A stretch of DNA of 38,361 bases from an uncultured Porphyromonadaceae bacterium (GCA_947175265.1 CAMWMD010000029.1:1-38361); one strand, 5' to 3'. Numbered from the stretch's first letter, positions 25,572-35,166 are shown. The notes: generated by a model not told the origin, from the sequence alone. Made by a program: numbers and translations.

Positions 25572-27116
25572 GTGCTCACCAAAGTTTACACCGCTTCCAT
25601 ACAGGGTATCGATGCCTTCCCGGTAACGATAGAGACCGACGGTACCAACGGTTCATCTTTCTCCATTGTCGGATTGCCCGACACTGCCGTGAAGGAAAGT
25701 TACCAACGCATGGTGGCGGCGGTGACACATAGTGGCCTGAAGTTCCCTCACCGGCGCACCATAATAAACCTCGCTCCGGCTGACATAAAGAAAGAGGGGG
25801 CGGCGTTTGACCTCCCCATGGCTATAGGTGTGCTCTCTGCTCACGAGATTATGCCGGCGGAGCATCTCTCGGAATACATGATGCTTGGCGAACTTTCCCT
25901 CGACGGCTCCGTGCTTCCTGTGAGAGGTGCGCTCCCTATGGCTGTGAAAGCCCGTGAGATGGGATTCCGCAGGCTTATCGTGCCGGAGGCCAACGTGACG
26001 GAAGCGGCGGTGGTGAACCGCATCGAGGTGTTCGGTGTCAAGACCCTCTCGGAGGCTGTGGCTCTGATAAGCGGAGCCTCCGATCTTGAACCCGTGAAAA
26101 TCAACACTCGTGAGATTTTCGCTGCCGAGGCTGCCTCTTTCGATTTCGACTTCTCCGAAGTGAAGGGGCAAGATGCCGTGAAGAGGGCTTTTGAGGTGGC
26201 TTCCGCAGGTGGGCACAATATCCTTATGATAGGCCCTCCGGGAGCGGGAAAGTCCATGATGGCTAAACGCATTCCCTCCATCCTGCCACCCTTGAGTCTC
26301 GGCGAGGCTCTGGAGACCACCAAGATTCATTCCGTGGCGGGAAAACTGTCGCGGGGTTCCATGCTCATGACGCGACGCCCCTTCCGCACCCCTCACCATA
26401 CAGTCTCGCCGGTGGCCCTGGTCGGGGGTGGGGTAAATCCCATGCCGGGTGAGATTTCCCTCGCCCACAACGGTGTGCTGTTTCTCGATGAGTTCCCGGA
26501 GTTCCCGAGATCGGTCCTTGAGGTTTTACGCCAGCCTATCGAAGACAGGGTAATAACCGTGGCGCGTGCGAAATATACAGTCAACTATCCCGCCTCCTTC
26601 ATGCTCGTAGCATCCATGAATCCTTGCCCCTGCGGATATTATGGCCATCCCACCAAACCCTGCACCTGCTCCCCCGGGGCTGTGACCCGTTACATGAACC
26701 GCATTTCCGGCCCCCTCCTTGACCGCATAGACCTTCAGATTGAGATTCAGCCCGTTAGTTTTGATGATATGGCCGATACCACTCCGGCGGAAGGAAGCCG
26801 TGACATCCGTGAACGCGTGATGACGGCCCGTGCCATACAGCAACTACGGTTCAAAGATGAGAAGGGGGTCTACTGCAATGCCCAGATGAACTCCCGTCTC
26901 CTCCACAAATACGCCTGGCCCGATGAGGAGGGGCTCGCAAAGTTGAAAGACCGCATGACGCGCCTCAACATGTCGGCACGTGCCTTCGACCGCATCCTGC
27001 GCGTGGCGCGCACCATCGCCGACCTCGACGGCTCCGACCGTGTCCTCGCCCGCCACATCGCCGAAGCAATCGGCTACCGCTCCCTCGACCGCGGCAACTA
27101 CGGCAAAGCCTTCTGA
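25572..27116 (+). CDS. comM: YifB/ComM-family Mg-chelatase-like AAA+ ATPase
   Basis: The 514-residue protein begins at a GTG (25572); the following residues LTKVYTASIQGIDAFPV match the family's N-terminus and no ATG is near. The N-terminal third is the Lon-protease-like fold of the family (SFSIVGLPDTAVKESYQRM). Then comes a AAA+ core with Walker A GPPGAGKS (221-228) and Walker B LFLDEF (303-308), with the insert RPFRTPHHTVSPVALVGGG and a zinc-like CPCGYYGHPTKPCTC segment. ComM in other bacteria is a helicase that promotes branch migration during natural transformation. In Bacteroidales this role is untested, so I assign only the family. It follows the lipoprotein by 33 bases. Confidence 0.9.
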   Translation: MLTKVYTASIQGIDAFPVTIETDGTNGSSFSIVGLPDTAVKESYQRMVAAVTHSGLKFPHRRTIINLAPADIKKEGAAFDLPMAIGVLSAHEIMPAEHLSEYMMLGELSLDGSVLPVRGALPMAVKAREMGFRRLIVPEANVTEAAVVNRIEVFGVKTLSEAVALISGASDLEPVKINTREIFAAEAASFDFDFSEVKGQDAVKRAFEVASAGGHNILMIGPPGAGKSMMAKRIPSILPPLSLGEALETTKIHSVAGKLSRGSMLMTRRPFRTPHHTVSPVALVGGGVNPMPGEISLAHNGVLFLDEFPEFPRSVLEVLRQPIEDRVITVARAKYTVNYPASFMLVASMNPCPCGYYGHPTKPCTCSPGAVTRYMNRISGPLLDRIDLQIEIQPVSFDDMADTTPAEGSRDIRERVMTARAIQQLRFKDEKGVYCNAQMNSRLLHKYAWPDEEGLAKLKDRMTRLNMSARAFDRILRVARTIADLDGSDRVLARHIAEAIGYRSLDRGNYGKAF

Positions 27117-27356
27117 ATCAACGGATGTATACCTAACTCCTCTCGTCAGTTGGTTCGCACCGCTACTGTACCTACCGTCCCAACAGTCTAACACCTAGAA
27201 CCAAACCACCTAACCTACCAATTACCTATACACCTTTTATAGAATTTTGTTGCAGAAATAAGGGTTATTCCGGGTTTCACATGCCTCCATCGTGGAAATT
27301 TGCTATTCTAAGGAGAAGTTTTTTTATTCCAATTAAAGAAAAATTTCCTTTTTTGT

Positions 27357-27386
27357 TTTGCGGAATAAAGTTTTTCACTAACTTTG
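27357..27386 (+). promoter_or_regulatory. Promoter of korAB
   Basis: TTTG at 27357-27360, an 18-base spacer and TAACTTTG at 27379-27386 give an exact -7 box with a spacer one base short. The ATG follows at 27470. The 353-base gap 27117-27469 shows nothing else beyond C/A-rich sequence with repeated CCTAAC/CCTACC words. Confidence 0.65.
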
Positions 27387-27469
27387 CCACATAATTTCTG
27401 AACTAACTGATTGCGCCCCGGTTAAGCCGGAAAAAAGACGTAAATCAAAACTTAAATCTAACCAACAAA

Positions 27470-29323
27470 ATGCTACAGTCTTCTAACGTTAAGAGTATTG
27501 AGAAGGTTGTCATCCGCTTCTCCGGCGACTCCGGCGACGGCATGCAGCTCGCCGGCAACATCTTCTCCAACGTCTCTGCCGGCGAAGGTAACCTCATCTC
27601 CACCTTCCCCGATTATCCGGCTGAAATCCGTGCCCCGCAAGGATCTTTGAGTGGCGTATCAGGCTACCAGGTTAGCGTCGGCAAAAACGTGCACACCCCC
27701 GGCGACCACGCCGATGTGCTCGTAGCCATGAACCCCGCAGCCCTCAAGACCAACCTCAAGTATCTGAAGAAAGGGGGGATAATTATCTGCGATGCCGATT
27801 CTTTCACTCCTGCCAACCTCAAAAAGGCTCTTTATCAGACTGACGACCCCGTGGCCGAACTGGGTATCGATCCCGAGCACATCATGCTCGTGCCCATGAC
27901 CACACTCCTGAAACACACCCTCGCCGACTCCGGAATGGACACCAAGGCTATCATGAAGTGCAAGAACATGCTTGCTCTCGGCCTTGTATGCTGGCTCTTT
28001 GACCGCCCTGTCGACAAGGTGCTCGCCAAACTGAAAGCAAAATTCGCCAAGAAACCCGCCGTCTACGAAGCCAACGAGAAGGTGATACACGCCGGATGGG
28101 ACTACGGACACAATACCCACGCCTCTATGCCGACATATCGCATAGAGTCGGATGAGGCAGTGCCCGGTGTATATACCGACGTAAACGGCAACACAGCCAC
28201 CGCATGGGGCCTCATCATGGCTTCAGAAAAGAGTGGCCGCCCCCTCTTCCTCGGCTCATACCCCATCACCCCCGCTACCGACATTCTCCACGAACTCGCC
28301 AAACGCAAAGACCTCGGCGTGAAGGCTTGCCAGATGGAGGATGAGATTGCAGGCGTCTGCTCCGCTATCGGCGCTTCATACGCCGGCCATCTCGCCGTGA
28401 CCTCAACTTCCGGCCCCGGCCTCGCCCTCAAGAGCGAAGGTATCGGCCTGGCTGTCATGGCCGAATTGCCCCTCGTGGTCATCGACGTGCAGCGCGGTGG
28501 CCCCTCAACAGGTCTACCCACCAAGACTGAGCAGACCGACCTCATGCAGGCCCTCTACGGACGCAACGGCGAAAGCCCCCTCTGCGTGCTCGCGGCCGCA
28601 AGCCCCACCGATTGCTTCACTATGGCTTTCGAGGCCGCAAGAATCGCTGTTGAGCACATGACTCCCGTCATCCTCCTCACCGACGCATTCATCGCAAACG
28701 GCTCCTCCGCATGGAGAATACCCGAGGAGAAGGATTTCCCCGAAATCAAACCCAATCTCGTGACTCCCGAGCAACTCGAGAATGGCTGGAAACCTTTCGA
28801 CCGCGATGCCGAGAGCCTCGTGCGCTACTGGGCAATCCCCGGCATGGAGAAGGGTATGCACCGTGTAGGTGGCCTCGAGAAGGATTTCAACACCTCCGTA
28901 ATCTCTACCGACGGCCCCAACCATGAACGCATGGTGAAAGTGCGCCGCGAGAAGATCGCCAATATCGCCAACGACATACCCGAACTGAAAGTGGAATGCA
29001 ACGCTGACGCCGACACTATCCTCGTGGGATGGGGCGGCACTTACGGACACGTCCTTACAGCCGCTTCCGAACTCAACGCCCAGGGTGTGCCCACCGCGCT
29101 CGCGCATTTCCGCTATATCAATCCTCTCCCCAAGAACGCCCTCGACGTGCTCAAGAAATACAAGAACATCATCGTGGCCGAACTCAACACCGGGATGTTT
29201 GCCGATTATCTCCAGCAGCACCTCCCGGGCAAGGAGATTCTGAGAATTAACAAAATCGAGGGTCAACCCTTCCTCGTAGAGGAGATTGTTGACGGAGTAA
29301 AGAAAAACTTAGCCAAAGCATAA
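27470..29323 (+). CDS. korA: 2-oxoglutarate:ferredoxin oxidoreductase, fused gamma-alpha subunit
   Basis: With KorB this subunit oxidises a 2-oxoacid (likely 2-oxoglutarate) to acyl-CoA with reduction of ferredoxin, or runs in reverse, in anaerobes. The 617 residues join the gamma domain (residues 10 to about 195, beginning IRFSGDSGDGMQLAGNIF) to the alpha domain from about 230, which has GSYPITPATDILHELAKRK and TSTSGPGLALKSEGIGLA, and a transketolase-like C-terminal domain near VGWGGTYGHVLTAASEL. Fusion of gamma and alpha is the usual Bacteroidetes form. Two bases separate it from korB. The exact 2-oxoacid cannot be proved by reading alone. Confidence 0.92.
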   Translation: MLQSSNVKSIEKVVIRFSGDSGDGMQLAGNIFSNVSAGEGNLISTFPDYPAEIRAPQGSLSGVSGYQVSVGKNVHTPGDHADVLVAMNPAALKTNLKYLKKGGIIICDADSFTPANLKKALYQTDDPVAELGIDPEHIMLVPMTTLLKHTLADSGMDTKAIMKCKNMLALGLVCWLFDRPVDKVLAKLKAKFAKKPAVYEANEKVIHAGWDYGHNTHASMPTYRIESDEAVPGVYTDVNGNTATAWGLIMASEKSGRPLFLGSYPITPATDILHELAKRKDLGVKACQMEDEIAGVCSAIGASYAGHLAVTSTSGPGLALKSEGIGLAVMAELPLVVIDVQRGGPSTGLPTKTEQTDLMQALYGRNGESPLCVLAAASPTDCFTMAFEAARIAVEHMTPVILLTDAFIANGSSAWRIPEEKDFPEIKPNLVTPEQLENGWKPFDRDAESLVRYWAIPGMEKGMHRVGGLEKDFNTSVISTDGPNHERMVKVRREKIANIANDIPELKVECNADADTILVGWGGTYGHVLTAASELNAQGVPTALAHFRYINPLPKNALDVLKKYKNIIVAELNTGMFADYLQQHLPGKEILRINKIEGQPFLVEEIVDGVKKNLAKA

Positions 29324-29325
29324 TC

Positions 29326-30348
29326 ATGGAAGAGAATATGACAGTAACTTTCGCTGCAGGCGATTTCAAGAACGAGCAGACAGCAAGATGGTGTCCCGGC
29401 TGCGGCGACCACGCTATCCTCAACGTGCTCCACAAGGCTATGGCTGAGGTGGGTGTCGCTCCCAAGGACACTGCCGTGATCTCAGGTATCGGATGCTCCT
29501 CACGCCTCCCTTACTATATGAACACCTACGGCATGCACACCATCCACGGACGTGCGGCTGCAATAGCGACAGGCGTGAAGACTGCCCGTCCTGACCTCAC
29601 CGTATGGCAGATTTCAGGCGACGGCGACGGCCTCGCAATCGGCGGCAACCATTTCATACACGCACTCCGCCGAAACATCGACATAAACATCCTCCTCTTC
29701 AACAATAAGATCTACGGCCTGACTAAAGGGCAGTACTCCCCCACCTCCGACCGTGGCTTCGTCTCAAAATCATCACCTTACGGCACCACCGAGGATCCCT
29801 TCATCCCGGCTGAACTTGTGTTTGGCGCACGCGGAAAATTCTTCGCACGCGGTTTCGACATTACTCTCGACACTACCCGTGAGATAATGGTGGCAGCCGC
29901 ACGCCACAAAGGCACAGCGGTGGTTGAGGTGCTCCAAAACTGCGTGATCTTCAACCACGGCATCCACACATGGCTCTCCGACAAGGAGGTACGCGCAGAG
30001 CGCACCATCACCCTCCGTCAGGGTGAGAAGATGCTCTTCGGCAAGGATAACGAGAAGGGTCTTGTGAGAGACGGATTCCAACTGAAGGCAGTCACAGTCG
30101 GTGAAGATGGCTATACCATCGACGACGTGCTCGTACACGACGCCCACACTGAAGATGATATCCTCCACCGTCAACTCGCCCTCATGGATGGCCACGACCT
30201 TCCCCTCGCGCTCGGCGTGATACGCGACGTGGAGGCTTCCTCCTACGAGGCTGACGTAGAGGCTCAGGTGGCTGAGGTGAAGGCCAAGAAAGGCTTCAGC
30301 AATCTCCGCGACATGATCCTTAAGACACAGGAGACCTGGACAGTATAA
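29326..30348 (+). CDS. korB: 2-oxoglutarate:ferredoxin oxidoreductase beta subunit
   Basis: The 340-residue beta subunit binds thiamine diphosphate and an iron-sulphur cluster. It has RWCPGCGDHAILN (C23, C26), GIGCSSR (C57), and the TPP/Mg motif GDGDGLAIGGNH (98-109), followed by NNKIYGLTKGQYSPTS. The start at 29326 (MEENM) lies 2 bases after the korA stop; an ATG four codons in is the alternative. The pair, with no separate gamma gene nearby, forms a two-subunit enzyme. A clear terminator follows. Confidence 0.94.
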   Translation: MEENMTVTFAAGDFKNEQTARWCPGCGDHAILNVLHKAMAEVGVAPKDTAVISGIGCSSRLPYYMNTYGMHTIHGRAAAIATGVKTARPDLTVWQISGDGDGLAIGGNHFIHALRRNIDINILLFNNKIYGLTKGQYSPTSDRGFVSKSSPYGTTEDPFIPAELVFGARGKFFARGFDITLDTTREIMVAAARHKGTAVVEVLQNCVIFNHGIHTWLSDKEVRAERTITLRQGEKMLFGKDNEKGLVRDGFQLKAVTVGEDGYTIDDVLVHDAHTEDDILHRQLALMDGHDLPLALGVIRDVEASSYEADVEAQVAEVKAKKGFSNLRDMILKTQETWTV

Positions 30349-30370
30349 GTCTCGCATCCAAAATCTATAG

Positions 30371-30407
30371 AAAAACCTTGCTAACTGACAGTCGCAAGGT
30401 TTTTTTA
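30371..30407 (+). terminator. Intrinsic terminator of korAB
   Basis: AAAAACCTTGC (30371-30381) pairs with GCAAGGTTTTT (30394-30404) over 11 bases with a 12-base loop; the T-run extends past the stem. It starts 22 bases after the korB stop. Confidence 0.9.
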
Positions 30408-30493
30408 ATACCATTTTCATCACAAATTTTGCACAGAAACTAATTTTTCGTGCAAAATTTGCTGAAAAATTTCCTCAATTGGATTTTTTTAGT

Positions 30494-30501
30494 TTACTTT
30501 G
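30494..30501 (+). promoter_or_regulatory. Likely -7 box of acpP-fabF
   Basis: TTACTTTG matches seven of eight bases of TAnnTTTG, 53 bases before the acpP ATG and after the korAB terminator. No well-spaced TTTG is seen upstream. Confidence 0.45.
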
Positions 30502-30553
30502 CAGCCTGAAAACAACGCAAAAGTAATTATTAACACCAAATCAGTTTAGACTT

Positions 30554-30790
30554 ATGGAAGATATCGCATCCAAAGTGAAAGCAATCATCGTTGACAAACT
30601 CACTGTTGATGAGAACGAAGTAACTCCCAACGCAGAGTTCAGCAAGGATCTCGGCGCAGACTCTCTCGACACTGTAGAGCTCATCATGGAGTTTGAGAAG
30701 GAATTCGGAATCTCAATCCCCGACGAAGACGCTGAAAAGATCACAACTGTAGGCGACGCTATCTCATACATCGAGCAGCACTCAAAATAA
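30554..30790 (+). CDS. acpP: Acyl carrier protein
   Basis: AcpP carries growing fatty acyl chains on a phosphopantetheine arm in the cytoplasm. The 78-residue, acidic helical protein has the attachment serine S37 in [10 protein letters not shown], one residue from the E. coli position. It begins at the ATG 30554 and is 30 bases ahead of fabF, the usual order in many bacteria. High expression is expected. Confidence 0.97.
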   Translation: MEDIASKVKAIIVDKLTVDENEVTPNAEFSKDLGADSLDTVELIMEFEKEFGISIPDEDAEKITTVGDAISYIEQHSK

Positions 30791-30820
30791 TATAATCCGC
30801 AATCATCCCAATTTCCCAGT

Positions 30821-32086
30821 ATGGAATTAAAAAGAGTTGTAGTAACCGGACTCGGTGCGCTCACTCCAATAGGCAACGACGTCGAGACAGCATGGAAGAA
30901 CGCTGTCGAGGGGGTCAGCGGAGCGGGACCGATCACGCATTTCGATGCGTCTAAATTCAAGACCCAGTTCGCGTGCGAGGTGAAGGATTTCAATGGCGCC
31001 GATCATTTCGACCGCAAGAAAATCCGCCAACTCGACCTCTATGCCCAGTATGCCCTCGTGGCTGCCAAAGAGGCTATCGACGACGCTGACCTTGAAAATG
31101 AGAACATTGACAAAAACCGCGTGGGTGTGATCTTCGCAGCCGGCATCGGCGGTCTCCATACTTTTGAGGAGGAGGCCGGATACTTTGCCCTCCATGGCGA
31201 AGAGCAGGGGCCGAAATACAACCCTTTCTTCATTCCCAAGATGATTGCCGACATCGCTGCCGGACACATCTCAATTGACCACGGTTTCCGCGGCCCCAAC
31301 TTCGGCACCGTATCCGCTTGCGCTTCATCTACCAATGCCCTCATAGATGCTTTCAACATCATTCGTCTCGGCCAGGCTGACGCCGTAGTGGCCGGTGGCG
31401 CTGAGGCTGCCGTTTTCCCCGCAGGTGTGGGTGGTTTCAACTCCATGAAGGCACTCTCCACACGCAATGATGACCCGAAGGGCGCTTCACGCCCCTTCTC
31501 CGGAAGCCGCGACGGTTTCGTTATCGGCGAGGGTGCCGCAGCCCTCGTGCTTGAGGAACTCGAGCACGCCAAGGCACGTGGTGCAAAAATCTACGCTGAA
31601 GTGGCCGGTGGCGGCATGAGCGCTGACGCCTATCACATCACGGCTACCCATCCCGAGGGCCTCGGTGCCCGCCTGGTGATGGAAAATGCCCTCAAGGATG
31701 CCGGCATGAAGCCTGAAGATGTGGACTACATCAACCTCCACGGCACTTCTACTCCCGTCGGCGACCTCGGCGAGGCTAAGGCCATTAAGGCGGTATTCGG
31801 CGACCATGCGTATGAAATGAACCTCAGTTCAACCAAGTCAATGACCGGTCACCTCCTCGGTGCAGCCGGTGCGCTTGAGGCTCTTTTCAGCGTAAAGGCC
31901 ATCACTGATGGCATCATTCCTCCCACAATCAACCATGAGGAGGGAGACAATGACGAAAACGTGGACTATAACCTCAACTTCACCTTCAACAAGGCTCAGA
32001 AGAGGGATATCGAGACCGCGCTTTCAAACACCTTCGGATTCGGCGGCCATAATGCCGCAATCCTTTTCAAAAAGTATAAAGACTGA
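30821..32086 (+). CDS. fabF: 3-oxoacyl-ACP synthase II
   Basis: FabF condenses malonyl-ACP with acyl-ACP in fatty-acid elongation. The 421 residues show the catalytic triad of the family: C167 in TVSACASST, H307 in LHGTSTPVGD and H344 in SMTGHLLGAAG, each four residues after its E. coli FabF counterpart. It starts MELKRVVVTGLGALTPIG, the family N-terminus. It is co-transcribed with acpP, and a strong terminator follows. Confidence 0.97.
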   Translation: MELKRVVVTGLGALTPIGNDVETAWKNAVEGVSGAGPITHFDASKFKTQFACEVKDFNGADHFDRKKIRQLDLYAQYALVAAKEAIDDADLENENIDKNRVGVIFAAGIGGLHTFEEEAGYFALHGEEQGPKYNPFFIPKMIADIAAGHISIDHGFRGPNFGTVSACASSTNALIDAFNIIRLGQADAVVAGGAEAAVFPAGVGGFNSMKALSTRNDDPKGASRPFSGSRDGFVIGEGAAALVLEELEHAKARGAKIYAEVAGGGMSADAYHITATHPEGLGARLVMENALKDAGMKPEDVDYINLHGTSTPVGDLGEAKAIKAVFGDHAYEMNLSSTKSMTGHLLGAAGALEALFSVKAITDGIIPPTINHEEGDNDENVDYNLNFTFNKAQKRDIETALSNTFGFGGHNAAILFKKYKD

Positions 32087-32106
32087 GCCTTCGGCCTCTT
32101 TATATC

Positions 32107-32140
32107 GAAAGGCGCTTCCCTTGAAGCGCCTTTCTCTTTT
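32107..32140 (+). terminator. Intrinsic terminator of acpP-fabF
   Basis: GAAAGGCGCTT (32107-32117) and AAGCGCCTTTC (32124-32134) form a perfect 11-bp stem with a 6-base loop, followed by TCTTTTT. Confidence 0.92.
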
Positions 32141-32170
32141 TAATGATTCATTTTAATTTTTCCCAATATT

Positions 32171-32752
32171 ATGTCAAGATTCCTGTTTCCTCTTGCCGCC
32201 ACTCTCCTCTTCCTTGTCTCGGCTATGGCTTCATGCTCCTCCGACGAACCCGCTCCCCGCGATGAGGATGATATCCTCGGTGTATGGACCGACGGCGAGG
32301 GACGCTATCTATATTTCATTTCCGGAACCGACGTGTTCGACCTCCGTCTCGATGATGCCGACGGCGAAAAGAACTATACCCTCATGCAGGATAGTTATTT
32401 CTATGAGCCGGGCTATAATTTCGTAATCCTCATGGACTTCATGAAAGGGCTGGAGGAAGGGAATTTCGAATCGACCGATTGGGAGGATCTCGTTAGCCCC
32501 GAGGTGTTTCAGGTTACGACGCTCGACAAGAAACAGTTGACCTGGTGCTGGGTCGACAACCTTACCGACGACAAATACAAGGGGATGTCGAAAAAAGAGA
32601 TTATCGGCCGCGTAATCATGGAGGCCGACAAGGGATTCACCCTCCTGCCGCAGAATTACCAGACCTTCACCTCAGTTTCCCACGATGAGTTCCAACAGAT
32701 CCTCATCGACTATGACGTGTGGGAACTGATGGACGACGAGGAGGAGGAATAA
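32171..32752 (+). CDS. Lipoprotein of unknown function
   Basis: The 193-residue product has a lipoprotein signal (SAMASC, C22) followed by SSDEP. The start of the mature part, ILGVWTDGEGRYLYFISGTDVFDLRL, resembles the lipocalin-like small lipoproteins of Bacteroidales that begin 'GxWxx...YxF'. The end is strongly acidic (DDEEEE). No catalytic motif is visible. It follows the fabF terminator and is convergent with deoC, so it is a single unit. Confidence 0.6.
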   Translation: MSRFLFPLAATLLFLVSAMASCSSDEPAPRDEDDILGVWTDGEGRYLYFISGTDVFDLRLDDADGEKNYTLMQDSYFYEPGYNFVILMDFMKGLEEGNFESTDWEDLVSPEVFQVTTLDKKQLTWCWVDNLTDDKYKGMSKKEIIGRVIMEADKGFTLLPQNYQTFTSVSHDEFQQILIDYDVWELMDDEEEE

Positions 32753-32836
32753 TCTTCTACCCGACATCGTCCATCTTTATAAAGTTACAGTTTTTTACCT
32801 ACAGGTCTATAAATCTACTTAATAAACCTACAGTTC

Positions 32837-33712
32837 TCAGAATTTGAAATCCGTCACGCCGAGCGTAGAGAGGAGATTGTTGGCAAGGCTGCTCGCCCCG
32901 ATGCGGAAAAGTTCGGGGGTGAGCCATTCCTCCCCAAGCACCTCTCGCACGATTGTGTAATACCCTACGGCTTCCTCGGCAGTGCGGATACCACCTGCCG
33001 CCTTGAACCCAACCTTACGGCCCGTCTTGGCATGATACTCCTTTATGCACTGACACATCACCCAAGCCGCCTCAAGCGATGCCCCGGGATATATCTTCCC
33101 GGTAGAGGTCTTTATGAAATCGGCGTCGCTATACATGGCGAGGATCGAGGCCCCCTTTATCGCCTCGGCCGTCTTCAGCGCACCGGTCTCGAGAATCACC
33201 TTCATCTTGGCATCCTTGGCCGTATGCTTTATCTCTATGAGTTCGTCGCAAAGCTCCTCGTAATTGTGGTCGCGCAGATAGCCGAGATTCATCACCACAT
33301 CCACCTCATTGGCTCCCTCCGCCACGGCAAGGGCCACATCAGCCACCTTAACTGCCGTGAAAGTCTGGCTTGAGGGGAAACCACCGGCCACAACAGCCAC
33401 CGCCACCCCGGATACCTCCAGCACCGAACGCACGACCTCGGCAAAATTGCTGTAGACGCATATTGCGGCCACGTGCCCCAATTCGGGATGCACCTCATCA
33501 AATTCGTTCACGGCCTGTGTGAAATGTGTCACACTCTCCTGGCTGTCTTCCGTGCTCAGGGTAGTGAGGTCGATTGAATTGAGAATGAACCTGTACACTT
33601 CCGGAGTGGCATACTCCGGAGCCTTCTCCATAATTTTCGCTACTTCCGCAGCCACCACCGTATCATCCGTAGTGACCATGCTTTCGGCAATCGCCTTTTC
33701 GTATCTGTCCAT
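32837..33712 (-). CDS. deoC: Deoxyribose-phosphate aldolase
   Basis: DeoC splits 2-deoxyribose-5-phosphate to glyceraldehyde-3-phosphate and acetaldehyde in deoxynucleoside breakdown. From the ATG at 33712 it has 291 residues. The Schiff-base lysine is K201 in ADFIKTSTGK, the second active lysine K237 is in VGFKAAGGIR, and EVDVVMNLG supplies the acidic residue. The frame is open 19 codons further upstream, but that stretch (rich in F, N and Q) is translated AT-repeat and has no family counterpart. It is last in the minus-strand run after ruvC, 40 bases downstream of it. Confidence 0.95.
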   Translation of the reverse strand: MDRYEKAIAESMVTTDDTVVAAEVAKIMEKAPEYATPEVYRFILNSIDLTTLSTEDSQESVTHFTQAVNEFDEVHPELGHVAAICVYSNFAEVVRSVLEVSGVAVAVVAGGFPSSQTFTAVKVADVALAVAEGANEVDVVMNLGYLRDHNYEELCDELIEIKHTAKDAKMKVILETGALKTAEAIKGASILAMYSDADFIKTSTGKIYPGASLEAAWVMCQCIKEYHAKTGRKVGFKAAGGIRTAEEAVGYYTIVREVLGEEWLTPELFRIGASSLANNLLSTLGVTDFKF

Positions 33713-33752
33713 CTTAATGAATTGAAAATTTAAATTTGAAAATTGAAATTCC

Positions 33753-34361
33753 TTATCTCCTGCGCACAATCCTGTCGGGATTCTGTTTCAGGAATTGCTC
33801 CCATGATTTGGCACCCTTCTCCACCTGCGGCTTTCCGGTCTCATAGAAATGCGTGAGTGCGGCCGCGAGAGCGTCCGTGGCATCAAGCAGATGAGGCATC
33901 CTATCCTGAGGTATCTTCAGTATATACCGGAGCATGTTGGCCACCTGCTCCTTTGAGGCTCCTCCGTTGCCCGTAACGGCCTGCTTTATGGATAGAGGGG
34001 CATATTCGGCAATGGGTATATCGCGAGCCAGGGCCGCAGCCATAGCCACACCCTGCGCTCTCCCCAGTTTCAACATCGACTGCACGTTCTTGCCGAAAAA
34101 CGGAGCCTCTATGGCAAGTTCATCGGGAAGATACTGATCCACCAGGGCAGTGACGCGCTGGAAAATGCGTCCCAGACGCAGATAATGGCTCTCAAACTTC
34201 TTCAACTCTATGACACCCATCACAATCACCTCCGGTTTCTTCCCGTTGATGCCGAGCACACCGTAACCCATGATATTCGTGCCGGGGTCGATACCCATTA
34301 TCACCCTCTCATATTTGATCGGAGGGAATTCCATCCCCTTTCCCGCGCCGTTTCCCGTCAT
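33753..34361 (-). CDS. ruvC: Holliday junction endonuclease RuvC
   Basis: RuvC cuts Holliday junctions with RuvAB. The 202 residues show the acidic active site: D25 in MGIDPGT, E85 in [10 protein letters not shown], and D160 and D163 in [12 protein letters not shown]. The conserved segment [19 protein letters not shown] is also present. The start ATG at 34361 overlaps the upstream stop as ATGA, which favours this start and translational coupling, though an internal methionine at residue 10 is possible. ruvA and ruvB are not nearby. Confidence 0.95.
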   Translation of the reverse strand: MTGNGAGKGMEFPPIKYERVIMGIDPGTNIMGYGVLGINGKKPEVIVMGVIELKKFESHYLRLGRIFQRVTALVDQYLPDELAIEAPFFGKNVQSMLKLGRAQGVAMAAALARDIPIAEYAPLSIKQAVTGNGGASKEQVANMLRYILKIPQDRMPHLLDATDALAAALTHFYETGKPQVEKGAKSWEQFLKQNPDRIVRRR

Positions 34362-34684
34362 AGGGGTATGACAGTAAGCAGCGTGGTGAAAAACGCGGCG
34401 TGCGGCCCGAATTTGGCCGTAAACTCGCCCAGCACGGGGGGAAGGGTGTTGTCATTCCATTCGTGCGCGCTCTCCTCAGTATCGAATTCCCCCTGAAGGG
34501 CGATGCTCAGCCCGTGGTCGGCCGAGGGTTTCTCTCCTCCGGCTTCCACGACCGTCTGAAGGCGCGGATTGCGTGCCGTGCTTTCCTGATTGAACAGCAT
34601 GGCGAGCGCGCTCCCTCTCATCCAACCGAGGAACTCCTCCTCACGGTCAGGCATCATTACAAATGTGACGTTGTATATATACAT
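34358..34684 (-). CDS. DUF4286 family protein
   Basis: The 108-residue protein starts [23 protein letters not shown] and contains [16 protein letters not shown], the pattern of the DUF4286 family, which in Bacteroidetes commonly stands directly before ruvC. Function is unknown; the fold looks like a ferredoxin-like or dimeric alpha-beta barrel. Its stop overlaps the ruvC start by four bases. In its leader, CCTGTGCGG (34710-34718) and CCGGACAGG (34726-34734) can pair with one mismatch. Confidence 0.8.
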   Translation of the reverse strand: MYIYNVTFVMMPDREEEFLGWMRGSALAMLFNQESTARNPRLQTVVEAGGEKPSADHGLSIALQGEFDTEESAHEWNDNTLPPVLGEFTAKFGPHAAFFTTLLTVIPL

Positions 34685-34915
34685 TTCCTTAAAGTTTTCG
34701 GTAAACAGTCCTGTGCGGACAAATGCCGGACAGGCTTCAATAGATAAACAAACGAGAGGGGATAATATTTTTCAAATTTCCACATTTAATATCCGGTTTT
34801 TATTTCGGGAAACCGTCTGAGGCAACTTCTGTCAACCCAACATTTCCCGATTCCGAGGTGAAATGGTATTTTTTTTGAAAAAAATTCAGTCAAGACCAAA
34901 CCTTTTTACCGCTGT

Positions 34916-35010
34916 CGTGTTATATTAGTGTAAATCGTTTCATGATGTTAGGTTAGTTATTAAAAAATTCAGTAAAGCGGTCGATGTGAATCGGTCGCTT
35001 TTTCTTTTAT
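34916..35010 (+). ncRNA. Repeated intergenic element, copy A (candidate small RNA)
   Basis: Three blocks in fixed order are shared with copy B at 38035-38128. They are CGTGTTATA (34916-34924), then 14 bases, TTCATGATGTTAGGTTAGTT (34939-34958), then 16 bases, and an 11-bp stem (34975-34985 with 34990-35000) around the loop GTGA, followed by TTTCTTTT. The spacings are the same in both copies. The stem ends with A-T, A-T pairs here where copy B has T-A, C-G, so pairing is kept while the bases change. No gene follows on this strand. CGTGTTATA may be a promoter core, with the start near the shared 20-mer; it does not match the usual -7 box. Confidence 0.6.
34975..35010 (+). terminator. Terminator stem of copy A
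   Basis: AAGCGGTCGAT (34975-34985) and ATCGGTCGCTT (34990-35000) form 11 pairs, two of them G-U, with loop GTGA and a tail TTTCTTTTAT. Confidence 0.75.
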
Positions 35011-35111
35011 TACACACGCGCCAAAACAAAAATACGCAAAAATCTCACTCACCGAAACAACTGCACGCCAAAACAACAACGCTTCAAAAGATAACAATGC
35101 ATCAAAAGACA

Positions 35112-35142
35112 ACAACGCGACCGAATGGATCGGTCGCGTTGT
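35112..35142 (-). terminator. Terminator of the amylase gene
   Basis: ACAACGCGACCGA (35112-35124) and TCGGTCGCGTTGT (35130-35142) form a perfect 13-bp stem with a 5-base loop, 24 bases past the amylase stop on the minus strand. The minus-strand tail is TGTCTTTTG. The stretch 35010-35111 beside it is CAAAA-rich and shows no gene. Confidence 0.8.
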
Positions 35143-35166
35143 CTATTCATCGCTTATCTTATCTGT

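Noticed and set aside
28514..29266. Minus-strand frames of up to 250 codons over korA and similar ones over thrA and thrC
   Set aside because: They arise from the GC-rich third positions of the sense genes; no motif and no promoter.
33713..33769. 19-codon N-terminal extension of DeoC
   Set aside because: It translates an AT-repeat (AATTTAAATTTGAAAATTG-like) and the family starts at the ATG at 33712.
35010..35111. CAAAA-rich stretch beside the amylase terminator as a repeat array
   Set aside because: Only low-complexity sequence with irregular CGCCAAAAC and AACAACGC words; no fixed unit or period.
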